This document shows positions 19,836 through 28,605 of a stretch of 64,000 nucleotides of DNA, in pieces. This stretch comes from Corallococcus caeni (GTDB lineage: Bacteria > Myxococcota > Myxococcia > Myxococcales > Myxococcaceae). How positions within the stretch are numbered: position 1 is the first letter of the stretch; every line of letters starts with the position of its first letter. The translations under genes and the position numbers were made by a program. Under the pieces are notes generated by a model. That model saw nothing but the letters and a program-made list of their open reading frames with translations, made no database searches and was not told the DNA's origin. The stretch covers positions 1,054,001 through 1,118,000 of the forward strand of contig NZ_BTTW01000001.1 in the NCBI RefSeq assembly GCF_036245865.1, in the 5' to 3' direction.

Positions 19836-20027
19836 TCAGCAGCACCGGCCGCCTCCGGCGCGGTAGCGGGCTTCGAGGCGGTCGTTGAAAAACTCCGCAT
19901 AGGTCATCACCGCGCGGTCCGGGTGGTGACGGCGCATGTGGGCGACGTAGGTGTCGTAGTCGGGCACGCCAATCATCGAGCGCGCGGTGCGTACGGCCTG
20001 GCGCCAGCCGTGCTGGAGCGCGTGCAT
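19836..20027 (-). CDS. ybdD: YbdD/YjiX family small protein (CstA partner)
   Basis: A 63-residue protein of the DUF466 family. It shows the family pattern: a helical start, GVPDYDTYVAHMRRHHP, then MTYAEFFNDR, and a C-terminal Cys pair (GGGRCC). In many bacteria it is encoded directly after cstA and is thought to be needed for transport by CstA. Here its ATG lies five bases after the cstA stop, and the cstA stop TGA forms part of the TGAGG ribosome-binding site, so translation is coupled. A GTG three codons upstream, overlapping the cstA stop, is an alternative start. Confidence 0.88.
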   Translation of the reverse strand: MHALQHGWRQAVRTARSMIGVPDYDTYVAHMRRHHPDRAVMTYAEFFNDRLEARYRAGGGRCC

Positions 20028-20032
20028 GAGCC

Positions 20033-22099
20033 TCACGGCTTCACCGGGAGGGCCGCGGCCACGTAGGGCGTCTCCAGCGAGGTGGCCACCGGCGAGCGCC
20101 AGGCTTGGAGCGCGGCGCGCACGCCGAAGAGCACCGTCGCCACCACGACCACCATGAAGAACACGGTGAGGGCGGCATCCAGGTAGTCGTTGCGGATGAT
20201 GGCCTCCATCTCCTCCACGGACTTCGCGGGGGCGATGACGCGCCCTTCGGCGATCGCCTGGGAGAAGGCCCGCGCGTGGGCCACGAAGCTCACGCGCACG
20301 TCGCCGCCGAACGCCTTCTGGAAGCCGGCGGTGAGGGTGCACAGCACCAGCCACGCGGCGGGGATGCCGGGCACCCACACGTAGCGCTCGCGCTTCATCT
20401 TCACCAGCGCCACGCAGCCCAGCGTCAGCGCCACCGCGGCGAGCATCTGGTTGGCGATGCCGAACAGCGGCCACAGCGTGTTGATGCCGCCCAGCGGATC
20501 CACCACGCCCTGGTAGAGGAAGTAGCCCCAGGCGGCCACGCACAGCGCGGTGGCCAGCAGGTTGGCGCCCCAGGACTCCGTGCGCTTGAGCGGCGCGTAC
20601 ACCAGGCCCGCCAGCTCCTGGATCATGAAGCGCCCCACGCGCGTGCCGGCGTCCACGGTGGTGAGGATGAAGAGGGCCTCGAAGAGGATGGCGTAGTGGT
20701 ACCAGAACGCCATCATCCCCTTCCCGGACACCAGGCCGTGGAGGATCTGCGCCATGCCCACCGCCAGGGTCGGCGCACCGCCCGCGCGCGACAGGATGGT
20801 GGTCTCACCGATGTCGCGCGCCGTCTGCTCCAGCACCTCCGGGGTGATGACGAAGCCCCACTGGCTGAGCGTCGTCGCGGCCTGCGTCGCGCTGGTGCCG
20901 ATGAGCGCCGCGGGCGAGTTCATCGCGAAGTAGACGCCGGGCTCCAGCACCGACGCGGCGATGAGCGCCATGATGGCCACGAAGGCCTCCATCAGCATGG
21001 CGCCGTAGCCCACGAGCCGCGCGTCGCCCTCCGTGGCCAGCATCTTCGGCGTGGTGCCGGACGCGATGAGAGAGTGCCACCCGGACACCGCGCCGCACGC
21101 GATGGTGATGAAGAGGAACGGGAACAGGCTGCCGGAGAACACCGGCCCGGAGCCATCCACGAACCTCGTCACCGCCGGCATCTTCATGTGCGGCGCCGCC
21201 AGCACGATGCCCACCGCCAGCAGCAGCACGGTGCCGATCTTCAGGAACGTGGACAGGTAGTCGCGCGGCGCGAGCAGGAGCCACACCGGCAGCACCGCCG
21301 CGCAGAACCCGTAGCCGATGAGCAGCCACGCCAGCGTGCGGCTGTCGAAGGTGAACCAGGGGCCCCAGGCGGCGGACTCGGACACCTGACCGCCCAGCCA
21401 GATGCTGAGCATCAGCAGGACGAAGCCGACGATGGACACCTCCAGCACCTTGCCGGGGCGCACGTAGCGCAGGTACAGGCCCATCATCACCGCGATGGGG
21501 ATGGTCATCGCCACGGTGAAGGTGCCCCACGGGCTGTGCGTCAGCGCCTTCACCACCACCAGCGCCAGCACCGCGAGGATGATCATCATGATCATCAGCA
21601 CGCCCACCATCGCCGTCACGCCCGCCGCGGGCCCCAGCTCCATGCGCACCATGTCGCCCAGCGACTTGCCGTCGCGGCGGACGGACAGGAACAGCGTCAC
21701 GAAGTCCTGCACCGCTCCGGCCACGACCACGCCCGCGAGGATCCACAGCGTTCCGGGCAGGTAGCCCATCTGCGCCGCCAGCACCGGCCCCACCAGCGGG
21801 CCCGCGCCCGCGATGGCCGCGAAGTGGTGGCCGAACACGACCCACCGGTCCGTGGGCACGTAGTCCAGACCGTCGTTGCGGCGCTCGGCGGGGGTGGCGC
21901 GCGAGGGGTCCAGTTGGAGCGCTTTTTCGGCAATGAACCGGCCGTAGAAACGATATCCCAGCATGAACACCGCGACCGAGGCGACCACGAGCCAGATGGC
22001 GCTGATGGACTCCCCCCGGTGCAGCGCCACCACGCCCAGGCTGAAGGCCCCCGCCAGGGCCAAGGCCACCCACCCCAACTTCCGAGCGACTCCACCCAT
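20033..22099 (-). CDS. cstA: Carbon starvation protein CstA
   Basis: A 688-residue inner-membrane transporter of the CstA family with about sixteen hydrophobic segments. Family features include RFYGRF near the N-terminus, GHHFAAIAGAGP and the long conserved GVVVAGAVQDF region. In E. coli CstA is linked to peptide and pyruvate uptake under carbon starvation. The start at 22099 is chosen because GGGAG lies six bases upstream; a start 11 codons earlier has no such site. The gene is followed at once by ybdD. The upstream gap holds a TATAAA and a 14-base palindrome that may regulate it. Confidence 0.95.
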   Translation of the reverse strand: MGGVARKLGWVALALAGAFSLGVVALHRGESISAIWLVVASVAVFMLGYRFYGRFIAEKALQLDPSRATPAERRNDGLDYVPTDRWVVFGHHFAAIAGAGPLVGPVLAAQMGYLPGTLWILAGVVVAGAVQDFVTLFLSVRRDGKSLGDMVRMELGPAAGVTAMVGVLMIMMIILAVLALVVVKALTHSPWGTFTVAMTIPIAVMMGLYLRYVRPGKVLEVSIVGFVLLMLSIWLGGQVSESAAWGPWFTFDSRTLAWLLIGYGFCAAVLPVWLLLAPRDYLSTFLKIGTVLLLAVGIVLAAPHMKMPAVTRFVDGSGPVFSGSLFPFLFITIACGAVSGWHSLIASGTTPKMLATEGDARLVGYGAMLMEAFVAIMALIAASVLEPGVYFAMNSPAALIGTSATQAATTLSQWGFVITPEVLEQTARDIGETTILSRAGGAPTLAVGMAQILHGLVSGKGMMAFWYHYAILFEALFILTTVDAGTRVGRFMIQELAGLVYAPLKRTESWGANLLATALCVAAWGYFLYQGVVDPLGGINTLWPLFGIANQMLAAVALTLGCVALVKMKRERYVWVPGIPAAWLVLCTLTAGFQKAFGGDVRVSFVAHARAFSQAIAEGRVIAPAKSVEEMEAIIRNDYLDAALTVFFMVVVVATVLFGVRAALQAWRSPVATSLETPYVAAALPVKP

Positions 22100-22130
22100 G
22101 ATGTCTCCCGTCGGCGGGCAGGCCACCCCC

Positions 22131-22149
22131 ACCCCGCGCGGGGTTTATA
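22131..22149 (-). promoter_or_regulatory. Possible cstA promoter -10 and operator palindrome
   Basis: On the minus strand TATAAA (22149-22144) sits where a -10 box for cstA would be, 45 bases before its ATG. No good -35 box is seen. Immediately after it the 14-base perfect palindrome ACCCCGCGCGGGGT (22131-22144) would cover the start of transcription, the position of a repressor operator. Confidence 0.35.
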
Positions 22150-22187
22150 GCGCACGCTCCGCCTCCCCCCGCCCTGCTCGCGCCGGG

Positions 22188-23618
22188 GTGTCTGGTGGTG
22201 GAGGAAGTCGCGGCAAGGTCATCTCCCTCGTCCTCGTGGGCCTGCTCGCCGCATGTGCCGCGCCGCGCGCCACGTCGAAGGACCTCGCGTCGGGCGGATA
22301 CGGCGTGTGGCGCTCTCGCGGCTATGGCTGGCTGCTCACGGTGACGCCGGAGGGGATGCGGCTGCACCACGAGACGGCGGCGGGGTGCTATCCGGATCCG
22401 TCGACGACGGCGGAGCTCCAGGAGCTGTTCAGCATTCAGGAGCCGGGGCCCTCCGCGAACGTCCGGGACTTCCTCTCCGCGCCGGGGGAGACGCGCTACC
22501 GCTTCGACCGGCTGGCCACCCTGCCCGCGGACTGCGACGTGCAGCGCGCATGGAGCGCGCTGGAGCTGTTCGATGTGTTCCGCGCGACCTTCGCGGAGCA
22601 CTACGCCTCCTTCCCCCAGCGCGACCCGGACTGGCTGGCCCGGCTGGATGCACAGCGCTCGCGGGTGACGCAGGACATGGACGGCCGCGCGCTGTTCACC
22701 CTCTTCGCGGACGCGCTGCGGTCGCTGAACGACGCGCACGTGGAGCTGGTCGCGGACGACGCGGCCTCCGACACGTTGACGTACAAGGCGCGCCCCACGG
22801 GCACGTTCGCGATGCTGGAGCAGGCGGCCCTGGCGACGGGGCGGCCCGAGCGGGAGGTGCAGCGCGAGTGGATGCGCGCGTACCGCGACGGCATCCTCCA
22901 GACCGTGCTGCGCGGCGAAGGGCACGTCGGAGCGAACCAGCGCGTCCTCTGGGGCTTCGCCGCGCCTCGCGTCGCCTACCTCAACGTGCTGACGATGGGC
23001 GGCTTCGTCGCCGGGGCGGAAGGGCAGACGCCCACCCTGGCCCAGGAGCTGGCCGCGCTGGAGCCGGTGCTGGATGAAGCGCTGACGGCCTTCAGCACCG
23101 CGGACGTGCTCATCCTGGACGTGAGCAACAACCGGGGCGGCCATGACGCCGTCGCTCGCGCCCTCGCGGAGCGCTTCACGGATCAACCCCGGCGCGCGTA
23201 CGCCAAGTGGGCGACGGGCGCGAAGGACGTCCCGCCCCAGGTGTTCACCCTCCAGCCCACGCCGCGTCCGTCCTTCCACGGCCCCGTCCAGGTGGTGACG
23301 AGCGACGTCACGGTCAGCGCGGGCGAGGTCCTCACGCTGGCCCTGCGCGCGCTGCCGAACGTCGTCCAGGTGGGCACGGCCACGCGGGGCGCGTTCTCCG
23401 ACATGCTCGTCAAGCCGCTGCCCAACGGGTGGACGGTCCACCTGTCGAACGAGCACTACACGGACACGAAGGGCCAGGACTTCGAAGCGCGGGGACTTCC
23501 TCCCCAGCGCCCGCTGGACGTCTTCGGAGGCGACAAGGCCCCGTGGAATGCCCACGCGCGCGCCATCCGTGCGCTGGCGGACTCGCTGCTGCCTCCGGAG
23601 GAGAAGCCCACCCCGTAG
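22188..23618 (+). CDS. S41-like (C-terminal processing peptidase type) lipoprotein
   Basis: A 476-residue exported protein. From the GTG at 22188 the product begins with a short basic region and a hydrophobic stretch ending in LLAAC, a lipobox with Cys23. The C-terminal half has the layout of the S41/tail-specific peptidase fold: a strand DVLILDVSNNRGG, then VTVSAGE with likely nucleophile Ser377, as in tricorn-like and CtpA-like enzymes. No PDZ domain is obvious. It would act in the periplasm or at the outer membrane on unknown substrates. The ribosome-binding site is poor and the start uncertain. It is divergent from cstA with an 88-base gap. Confidence 0.75.
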   Translation: MSGGGGSRGKVISLVLVGLLAACAAPRATSKDLASGGYGVWRSRGYGWLLTVTPEGMRLHHETAAGCYPDPSTTAELQELFSIQEPGPSANVRDFLSAPGETRYRFDRLATLPADCDVQRAWSALELFDVFRATFAEHYASFPQRDPDWLARLDAQRSRVTQDMDGRALFTLFADALRSLNDAHVELVADDAASDTLTYKARPTGTFAMLEQAALATGRPEREVQREWMRAYRDGILQTVLRGEGHVGANQRVLWGFAAPRVAYLNVLTMGGFVAGAEGQTPTLAQELAALEPVLDEALTAFSTADVLILDVSNNRGGHDAVARALAERFTDQPRRAYAKWATGAKDVPPQVFTLQPTPRPSFHGPVQVVTSDVTVSAGEVLTLALRALPNVVQVGTATRGAFSDMLVKPLPNGWTVHLSNEHYTDTKGQDFEARGLPPQRPLDVFGGDKAPWNAHARAIRALADSLLPPEEKPTP

Positions 23619-23711
23619 GGAGCAGGCGGCCTGTCACCCCGTGCCAACGCGACCGGGACGACCTACCTCTCCTTCGGAAGCCTCCACCCCAGTCCGAGAG
23701 GAGCACGCGCG

Positions 23712-24188
23712 ATGCCGACCCGTTCCCCGACCCGTCAGCGCCTGAAGGATCCGAAGGGGGGCCTCACGGCGGCGGGCCGCGAGTGGTTCCACGAGAAGGA
23801 GGGCGCGAACCTCAAGCCCGGCGTGAAGGGCAAGGCGGACACGCCGGAGAAGCTGCGCCGCAAGGGCAGCTTCCTGCGCCGCCACTTCACCCACCCGCGC
23901 GGGCCCATGGTGAACGACAAGGGGGAGCCCACGCGCCTGGCCCTGTCCGCCCGCGCCTGGGGCGAACCCGTGCCCAAGGACACCGCCGGAGCGAAGCGGC
24001 TGGCCGCCAAGGGCACGAAGCTGCTGGAGCGCTACCACGCGACGCAGGAGCGCGCGAAGCCCGCCGCCAGGCGCTCCGGTGCGAAGAAGACGCGGACCGC
24101 CGTGGCGGCCCGCCGTGCGACGGCGAAGAAGCGTGCGCCCGCCACCGCGAGGAAGACCGCGACGCGCAAGCGCACGAAGAAGGCCTGA
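23712..24188 (+). CDS. DUF6321-like protein with histone-like basic tail
   Basis: A 158-residue, very basic protein. Residues 8-110 hold a conserved block rich in Gly, Lys and Pro (LKDPKGGLTAAGR, then LKPGVKGKADTPEKLRRKGSFL and RLALSARAWGEP) that I recognise as resembling the DUF6321 family; the assignment is from memory. Residues 111-158 are almost only Lys, Arg, Ala and Thr, like the tail of histone H1 or of bacterial H1-like proteins, and suggest DNA or RNA binding. An AGGAG site precedes the ATG. It ends facing the next gene with five bases between stop codons. Function unknown. Confidence 0.82.
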   Translation: MPTRSPTRQRLKDPKGGLTAAGREWFHEKEGANLKPGVKGKADTPEKLRRKGSFLRRHFTHPRGPMVNDKGEPTRLALSARAWGEPVPKDTAGAKRLAAKGTKLLERYHATQERAKPAARRSGAKKTRTAVAARRATAKKRAPATARKTATRKRTKKA

Positions 24189-24193
24189 GCGGC

Positions 24194-24883
24194 TCAGCGG
24201 ACGGCGGGCACGGGCAGCGACTCCGCCGCCACCTGCTGATTCACGAGCTGCACCTTGCCGCCCTTGCGCACGGTGAAGTCACACGCGAGCAGCTGGTTGC
24301 CCACGAGCACCAGCGCGGACGCCTGGAAGCCCTCCGCGCCTTCGGAGACCTTCACGGGGTGCAGCTTCGCGACGGCCTCCGCCTTGCGCGCGCCGAGCGC
24401 CGCGTCCGTGTTCGTGGCGGGCAGCCACTGCACGTCCTCCGCGCGCTCCACCAGCCGGCGCTTGCCGCCCTCGGTGTTCTCCACGAAGAAGCGCAGGTAG
24501 GCCGGGACCTCCGCGGCCTCCAGGCTCAGCGCCTCGTCCTGGTTGAGCTTGTAGATGGCCTCGGCGGTGGCCGGCGTGAGGTTGACCGCGACCTTGCCGT
24601 CGTCCGCGTACTTGAAGCGCAGCGCCCGGTGCGGCAACCGCACGTCCACCGTCACCAGCTGGAAGCGCTGGTAGAAGCCCAGCGGCTGGCGCGTGAAGGC
24701 CGTCGCCGCCAGGTTCTGCTGGATGGTCCCGGCGTGCACCGGGTCCACCCGCTCGATGCGCTGCAACGTCTCGGCGTCCGCATTCACCTTCGGTTCCTCC
24801 TGGGTCCCGGCCTTCGCGGGCCGGGCCGTGTCACAGTGCGTGGTGGCCATCACCCACAAGGCTGCGACGAGGACACGATGCAT
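24194..24883 (-). CDS. Exported protein of unknown function
   Basis: A 229-residue protein with a Sec signal (MHRVLVAALWVMATTHC) and no membrane segments after it. The Cys at the end of the hydrophobic stretch lacks a standard lipobox (TTHC). The rest is a mixed alpha/beta sequence with no motif I recognise. Its ATG directly follows the TAA stop of the upstream HExxH gene with no base between, and no ribosome-binding site is visible, so it is probably translated by coupling. That tight link suggests a functional pair, for example an enzyme and a periplasmic partner or inhibitor, but this is inference. Confidence 0.75.
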   Translation of the reverse strand: MHRVLVAALWVMATTHCDTARPAKAGTQEEPKVNADAETLQRIERVDPVHAGTIQQNLAATAFTRQPLGFYQRFQLVTVDVRLPHRALRFKYADDGKVAVNLTPATAEAIYKLNQDEALSLEAAEVPAYLRFFVENTEGGKRRLVERAEDVQWLPATNTDAALGARKAEAVAKLHPVKVSEGAEGFQASALVLVGNQLLACDFTVRKGGKVQLVNQQVAAESLPVPAVR

Positions 24884-25735
24884 TTAGCGTGACGGGTGCG
24901 CCGCGTCCCAGCCCTGGCCGTAGTAGTCGGGGTAGTTCTGACCGTTGGTGCTGGTCACCACCGCGCCCGTCTTGAAGCCGTTGAGGACCGCATCGTATCC
25001 CGCCTTGTCGCCGATTTCACGCAGTTGCGTTTCGGTGAGCGACGGGTCCTTCGCCTTCGCCTCGTCGATGGCCTTCTTGGAGGCGGCGTTGTACTCGGCC
25101 TCCAGCGGGAAGGTGGCGGTGACGTTGTCGCCGGCGGCGACCAGCTCGTTCTTCGCCCGGATGCTGTCCACCGTGCCGCGCGTCTCCTCGTTGAGGAGCG
25201 TGCTCACGTAGTCGTCGCGCGTCTGGTTCTGCACATCCGCGCGGGGACCGTCGATGGTCGCCTTCGCGTGGTTGATCTCATGCACCAGCGTCAGGGCCGC
25301 TTCCTGCGGATCCTGGCTGCGGTCGATGACGATCTTGTTGCCGTCCCAGTAGGAGCCACCACCGTCGGCGAACTCCACCGGGATGTTGTGGTCCTCCATG
25401 TACTTCACGGCCGCCGCGCCCGTGGGCGAGTTCTTCAGGACGTCCTTCGTCTCCTTCAGCTTCGCCGCGTCCTTGGAGGCCTGGATGGCGTCGCTGATGG
25501 CGCCGCCCACCTGGCCGCCGATGATGCCGCCCACCGGGCCGCCCAGCACGCCACCGATGATGCCGCCAATGACGCCGCCGGTGCTCTTGGCCTTGTCGAA
25601 GGAGTCCTTGAAGAAATCACCGACCGGGTTCGCGTTCGTCTGCGGACGGGGGCTCACCACCGGCCGTGCGTTCTGCGAAGCATCCGTGCTCACCACCGGG
25701 CGTGCGCCGCCGCGGCCAATTCCGTCAACCCCCAT
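24884..25735 (-). CDS. Leaderless HExxH protein with glycine-zipper segment
   Basis: A 283-residue protein with no Sec signal. The first 50 residues are rich in Gly, Pro, Val and Asn and carry KDSFD (43-47). Residues 53-80 form a long glycine zipper (repeats of GG with Val or Ile), able to insert in a membrane or line a pore. A zinc-protease-type HEINH motif lies at 152-156 (His152, Glu153, His156) after a DRSQDPQEAAL stretch. I could not identify a third zinc ligand with certainty. The start is supported by GGGGAGAG upstream of the ATG. The combination resembles a secreted metalloprotease or toxin. The downstream gene begins at the very next base. Confidence 0.75.
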   Translation of the reverse strand: MGVDGIGRGGARPVVSTDASQNARPVVSPRPQTNANPVGDFFKDSFDKAKSTGGVIGGIIGGVLGGPVGGIIGGQVGGAISDAIQASKDAAKLKETKDVLKNSPTGAAAVKYMEDHNIPVEFADGGGSYWDGNKIVIDRSQDPQEAALTLVHEINHAKATIDGPRADVQNQTRDDYVSTLLNEETRGTVDSIRAKNELVAAGDNVTATFPLEAEYNAASKKAIDEAKAKDPSLTETQLREIGDKAGYDAVLNGFKTGAVVTSTNGQNYPDYYGQGWDAAHPSR

Positions 25736-25936
25736 GGCTTCTCTCCCCAGAAAACAAGTGCTGCTTTGACTGGGATTATCGCGGAAAGCCGCCGGGAGTT
25801 GCGAGGCCGCACGGCAACGCATCGCATCAGGACCGGGCAGGTGGGGGAGCGGCCGGGGAAGCGTGACGGATATGGTCCAGGGCCCATGAGGGGCGTCCTG
25901 GCCTGTGGCCCCTCACGCAACGCGGAAGGACCCACC

Positions 25937-26458
25937 GTGACGACGCCCCCGCCCTTCGCGCCACGCCTGCGCCCCGTCACACCTGAAGACGATGCGTTCC
26001 TCTTCACGCTCTATGCGAGCACGCGCGATCAGGAGCTGGCCGCCTGGGGCTTGCCGCCCGCGCAAGCGGAGCTGTTCCTACGCATGCAGTACCAGGCCCA
26101 GGCCCGGCACCACGCGGCGAAGTACCCCTCGGAGGGCCATGACCTCATCGAAGTGGAAGGCGTCCCCGTGGGCCGCCAGTGGCGGGTGCACACGCCAGAG
26201 GAGGTGCTGCTGGTGGACATGGCCCTGCTTGCCTCGCACCGGGGACGCGGCCTGGGCACGCAGCTCTTGAAGGGGATCCAGGCGGAGGCGGCGCGAGCGC
26301 GCGTGCCCGTGCGGCTGCACGTCACGCGCGACAACCCGGCGCTGCGGCTCTACACCCGGCACGGCTTCACGCCCGTGCCGGGAGGTGACGCGACGTCGCC
26401 GTACCTGGAGCTTGAGTGGCGGGCTCCGGAGGGCGACTCCGGAACCGGCGTCAGGTGA
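25937..26458 (+). CDS. GNAT family N-acetyltransferase
   Basis: A 173-residue acetyltransferase. The acetyl-CoA binding motif A is clear (LASHRGRGLGTQLL), followed by the typical LYTRHGF segment of motif B. The GTG start at 25937 is chosen for its GGAAGGA site six bases upstream; an ATG at 25886 would add 17 residues. The substrate is unknown. The gene is divergent from the HExxH gene across a 201-base gap with no clear promoter. Confidence 0.87.
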   Translation: MTTPPPFAPRLRPVTPEDDAFLFTLYASTRDQELAAWGLPPAQAELFLRMQYQAQARHHAAKYPSEGHDLIEVEGVPVGRQWRVHTPEEVLLVDMALLASHRGRGLGTQLLKGIQAEAARARVPVRLHVTRDNPALRLYTRHGFTPVPGGDATSPYLELEWRAPEGDSGTGVR

Positions 26459-26488
26459 GCACGCCGGTCCCGTGAAGGCCCGTGCTCA
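26456..26488. terminator. Bidirectional hairpin between convergent genes
   Basis: TGAGCACG (26456-26463) pairs perfectly with CGTGCTCA (26481-26488) around a 17-base loop. The arms contain the stop codons of both the GNAT gene (TGA) and the collagen-like gene (TCA on the plus strand). Confidence 0.45.
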
Positions 26489-28420
26489 CAGGCCCAGCAG
26501 CGACTCCGGCTCCGGGACGACCGTCTGGAGGAAGTAGCCGCCGGTGCCCGCGGAGGCGTTCCCGTTCGTCGCCGTGCCCGGGATGATGCCTCCCGCGTTG
26601 CCGCCGTTGCCGCCGCTGCCGCCGCCTCCGCCGCCCGTGAGGATGGTGGTCTGACCTCCTGTGGGCGCCGCGTTGTTCCCCGCCGTGCCTCCCGACACCA
26701 CCACGGAACCAGTCACGCTGGCGGTCGAGGAGGAGATGAAGTGGACGATGCCGCCACCGCCACCTCCGCCACCGCCCTCACCCGTACCGCCGTTGCCGTT
26801 GAAGCCATCCGCGCCCCTGCCGCCCGTCGCGCGAATGGTGCCGCCCAGCGTGATGCTTCCCTTCGCCGCGACCAGCACGATGCCGCCGCCACCACCGCCC
26901 GTGCCCACGATGGACGCGCCGGCCGTCTGCGGGTTCACGCCGTCCACTCCATCCGCGTCGATGATCGCGGACACGGGGATGCGGATGTTGCCGCGCGCGG
27001 CCAGCAGCAGCGCGCCGCCACCCGCGCCACCGTCAGCACCCGCGCCCGCGAAAATGCGCGCACCAGCTCCGCCCGACGCCGACTGCACCCGGCGCACCTG
27101 AGCGGCCTGGAACACGGCCAGGCCCGCGCCACCGTTGTAGGAAGCCGCCGCCGTCCGGGCGCTGCCCACGGGCGCCTCACCGCCGCCCAGGTCCTCCGCC
27201 CCTGGCTTCACGATCACCGTGCCGTTCACCGTGATGTCTCCGGTGGAGCGCAGCACCGTGCCGCTGGGAACGATGAGCGTCCCGCTGATGGTGATGCCGC
27301 TGAACTGGAGGTTGAAGCCCGAGGGCAGCAGGGATGCAGCCGAGGGACTTGTGAGGTCTACCGTCTGCCCCACACCCACGTTGAAAGCGCCCGCAGAGCC
27401 ATCGCCGTAGAGCCCCTGCGTGCCAGACGGTCCCTGCGGTCCCTGCGGTCCCGTGGCACCCTGTGGACCGGTCGGTCCCGCGGGCCCCGTCGCGCCCACG
27501 GGGCCAATCGCGCCCGTGGGGCCTGTCGGTCCGGCCGCGCCCGTGTCGCCCTTCGGTCCCGCGGGGCCCGTCGCGCCCGTGGCGCCCGTCGCTCCCGTGG
27601 CGCCCGTCGCTCCGACCGCACCCGTGTCGCCCTTCGGTCCCGCGGGGCCCGTCGCTCCCGCTGGACCGACCGCGCCCGCGGGGCCTGTCGGACCGGCCGC
27701 GCCCGTGTCGCCCTTCGGTCCCGCGGGGCCCGTCGCTCCCGCGGGCCCCGTCGCTCCCGTGGCGCCCGTCGGCCCGGTCGCCCCCATGGGGCCGGCCGGG
27801 CCCGTGTCACCCGTCGCTCCGGCAGGCCCCGTCGCTCCGGCGGGCCCCGTCGGACCGGCCGGGCCCGTGTCACCCTTCGCGCCCTGCGGCCCTGCGGGAC
27901 CGATCGCGCCCGTGTCACCCATCGGCCCCACGGGGCCGGTCGCGCCGGTCGCGCCGGTGTCGCCCTTGGGGCCCGTCGCTCCGATGTCGCCCTTCTCGCC
28001 CGTGTCGCCCTTGGGCCCCGCAGGGCCCGTGTCCCCCTTGGCGCCCGCAGGACCAGCGGGCCCCACGTTGCCCTGTTGCCCCATGGGCCCCATCAGGCCC
28101 ATGGGCCCCTGGGGGCCCATCGCGCCCGCCGGACCCTGAACGCCCTGCGGCCCCTGGGGGCCCGTCGCGCCCACACCCGACAGGCCCTGCGGCCCTTGAG
28201 GACCCACCAGGCCGGGTTCACCCATCGCGCCCTTCTCACCCTGCGGGCCGGCCGGGCCCTGGGGCCCCGTCGCGCCCGCGGGCCCCGGAGGACCTTCGGG
28301 TCCCGGCGGGCCGTCGCCCGTTCCTTCCGTGCAGGCAGTCACCATCAACGTCGCGCAGAGCGAAACCACGCGAAAACGCGAGAACGCCCCACGGAAGGGC
28401 AAAAAGGCTCGAAGCGACAT
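26486..28420 (-). CDS. Collagen-like lipoprotein with glycine-rich C-terminal domain
   Basis: A 644-residue surface lipoprotein. The start at 28420 has GGGAGGA upstream. A signal ends in LMVTAC (Cys30). From residue 37 to about 337 the sequence is an unbroken Gly-X-Y collagen repeat of about 100 triplets, rich in GPA, GAT, GPQ and GDT, so Thr largely replaces hydroxyproline. The remaining 300 residues are rich in Gly, Ser, Thr and Val with stretches of up to ten glycines between short beta strands, suggesting a beta-solenoid. Bacterial collagen-like proteins form trimeric stalks used in adhesion or spore and cell-surface structures; that role is inferred. It is divergent from the tail-collar gene. 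Confidence 0.88.
   Translation of the reverse strand: MSLRAFLPFRGAFSRFRVVSLCATLMVTACTEGTGDGPPGPEGPPGPAGATGPQGPAGPQGEKGAMGEPGLVGPQGPQGLSGVGATGPQGPQGVQGPAGAMGPQGPMGLMGPMGQQGNVGPAGPAGAKGDTGPAGPKGDTGEKGDIGATGPKGDTGATGATGPVGPMGDTGAIGPAGPQGAKGDTGPAGPTGPAGATGPAGATGDTGPAGPMGATGPTGATGATGPAGATGPAGPKGDTGAAGPTGPAGAVGPAGATGPAGPKGDTGAVGATGATGATGATGATGPAGPKGDTGAAGPTGPTGAIGPVGATGPAGPTGPQGATGPQGPQGPSGTQGLYGDGSAGAFNVGVGQTVDLTSPSAASLLPSGFNLQFSGITISGTLIVPSGTVLRSTGDITVNGTVIVKPGAEDLGGGEAPVGSARTAAASYNGGAGLAVFQAAQVRRVQSASGGAGARIFAGAGADGGAGGGALLLAARGNIRIPVSAIIDADGVDGVNPQTAGASIVGTGGGGGGIVLVAAKGSITLGGTIRATGGRGADGFNGNGGTGEGGGGGGGGGIVHFISSSTASVTGSVVVSGGTAGNNAAPTGGQTTILTGGGGGGSGGNGGNAGGIIPGTATNGNASAGTGGYFLQTVVPEPESLLGL
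27410..28315. repeat. Low-complexity repeat coding the collagen-like region
   Basis: About 900 bases of tandem 9-base periodicity (one Gly-X-Y triplet per 9 bases), with longer units of 18 to 27 bases recurring imperfectly. It is prone to slippage and recombination, so its length may vary between strains. Confidence 0.8.
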
Positions 28421-28605
28421 GGATCGGGTCCTCCCCAAGGACAGGCAGTGCGGCGACGTGCGGCGTAGGAGAAAAAGCCGTCACGGACTGTGAAGCTTCT
28501 CACACGTCAGGTCGGTTTGTCTGATGACGCGCCGCGCGCTTTCACTGGGGGTGCCGCCCATGGTCTGTTCAACGACCAACACCGACAGTCACACCAGGGG
28601 GCACC

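Noticed and set aside
20105..22150. 681-codon plus-strand frame opposite cstA
   Set aside because: The product is His/Arg/Gln-rich and has no motif, while the minus strand encodes a clear CstA.
24896..25936. Long upstream extension of the GNAT frame
   Set aside because: It overlaps the HExxH gene on the other strand; a good ribosome-binding site supports the start at 25937.
27410..28315. CRISPR-like regular repeat
   Set aside because: The 9-base period is continuous, has no spacers and is fully explained by Gly-X-Y codons of the collagen-like protein.
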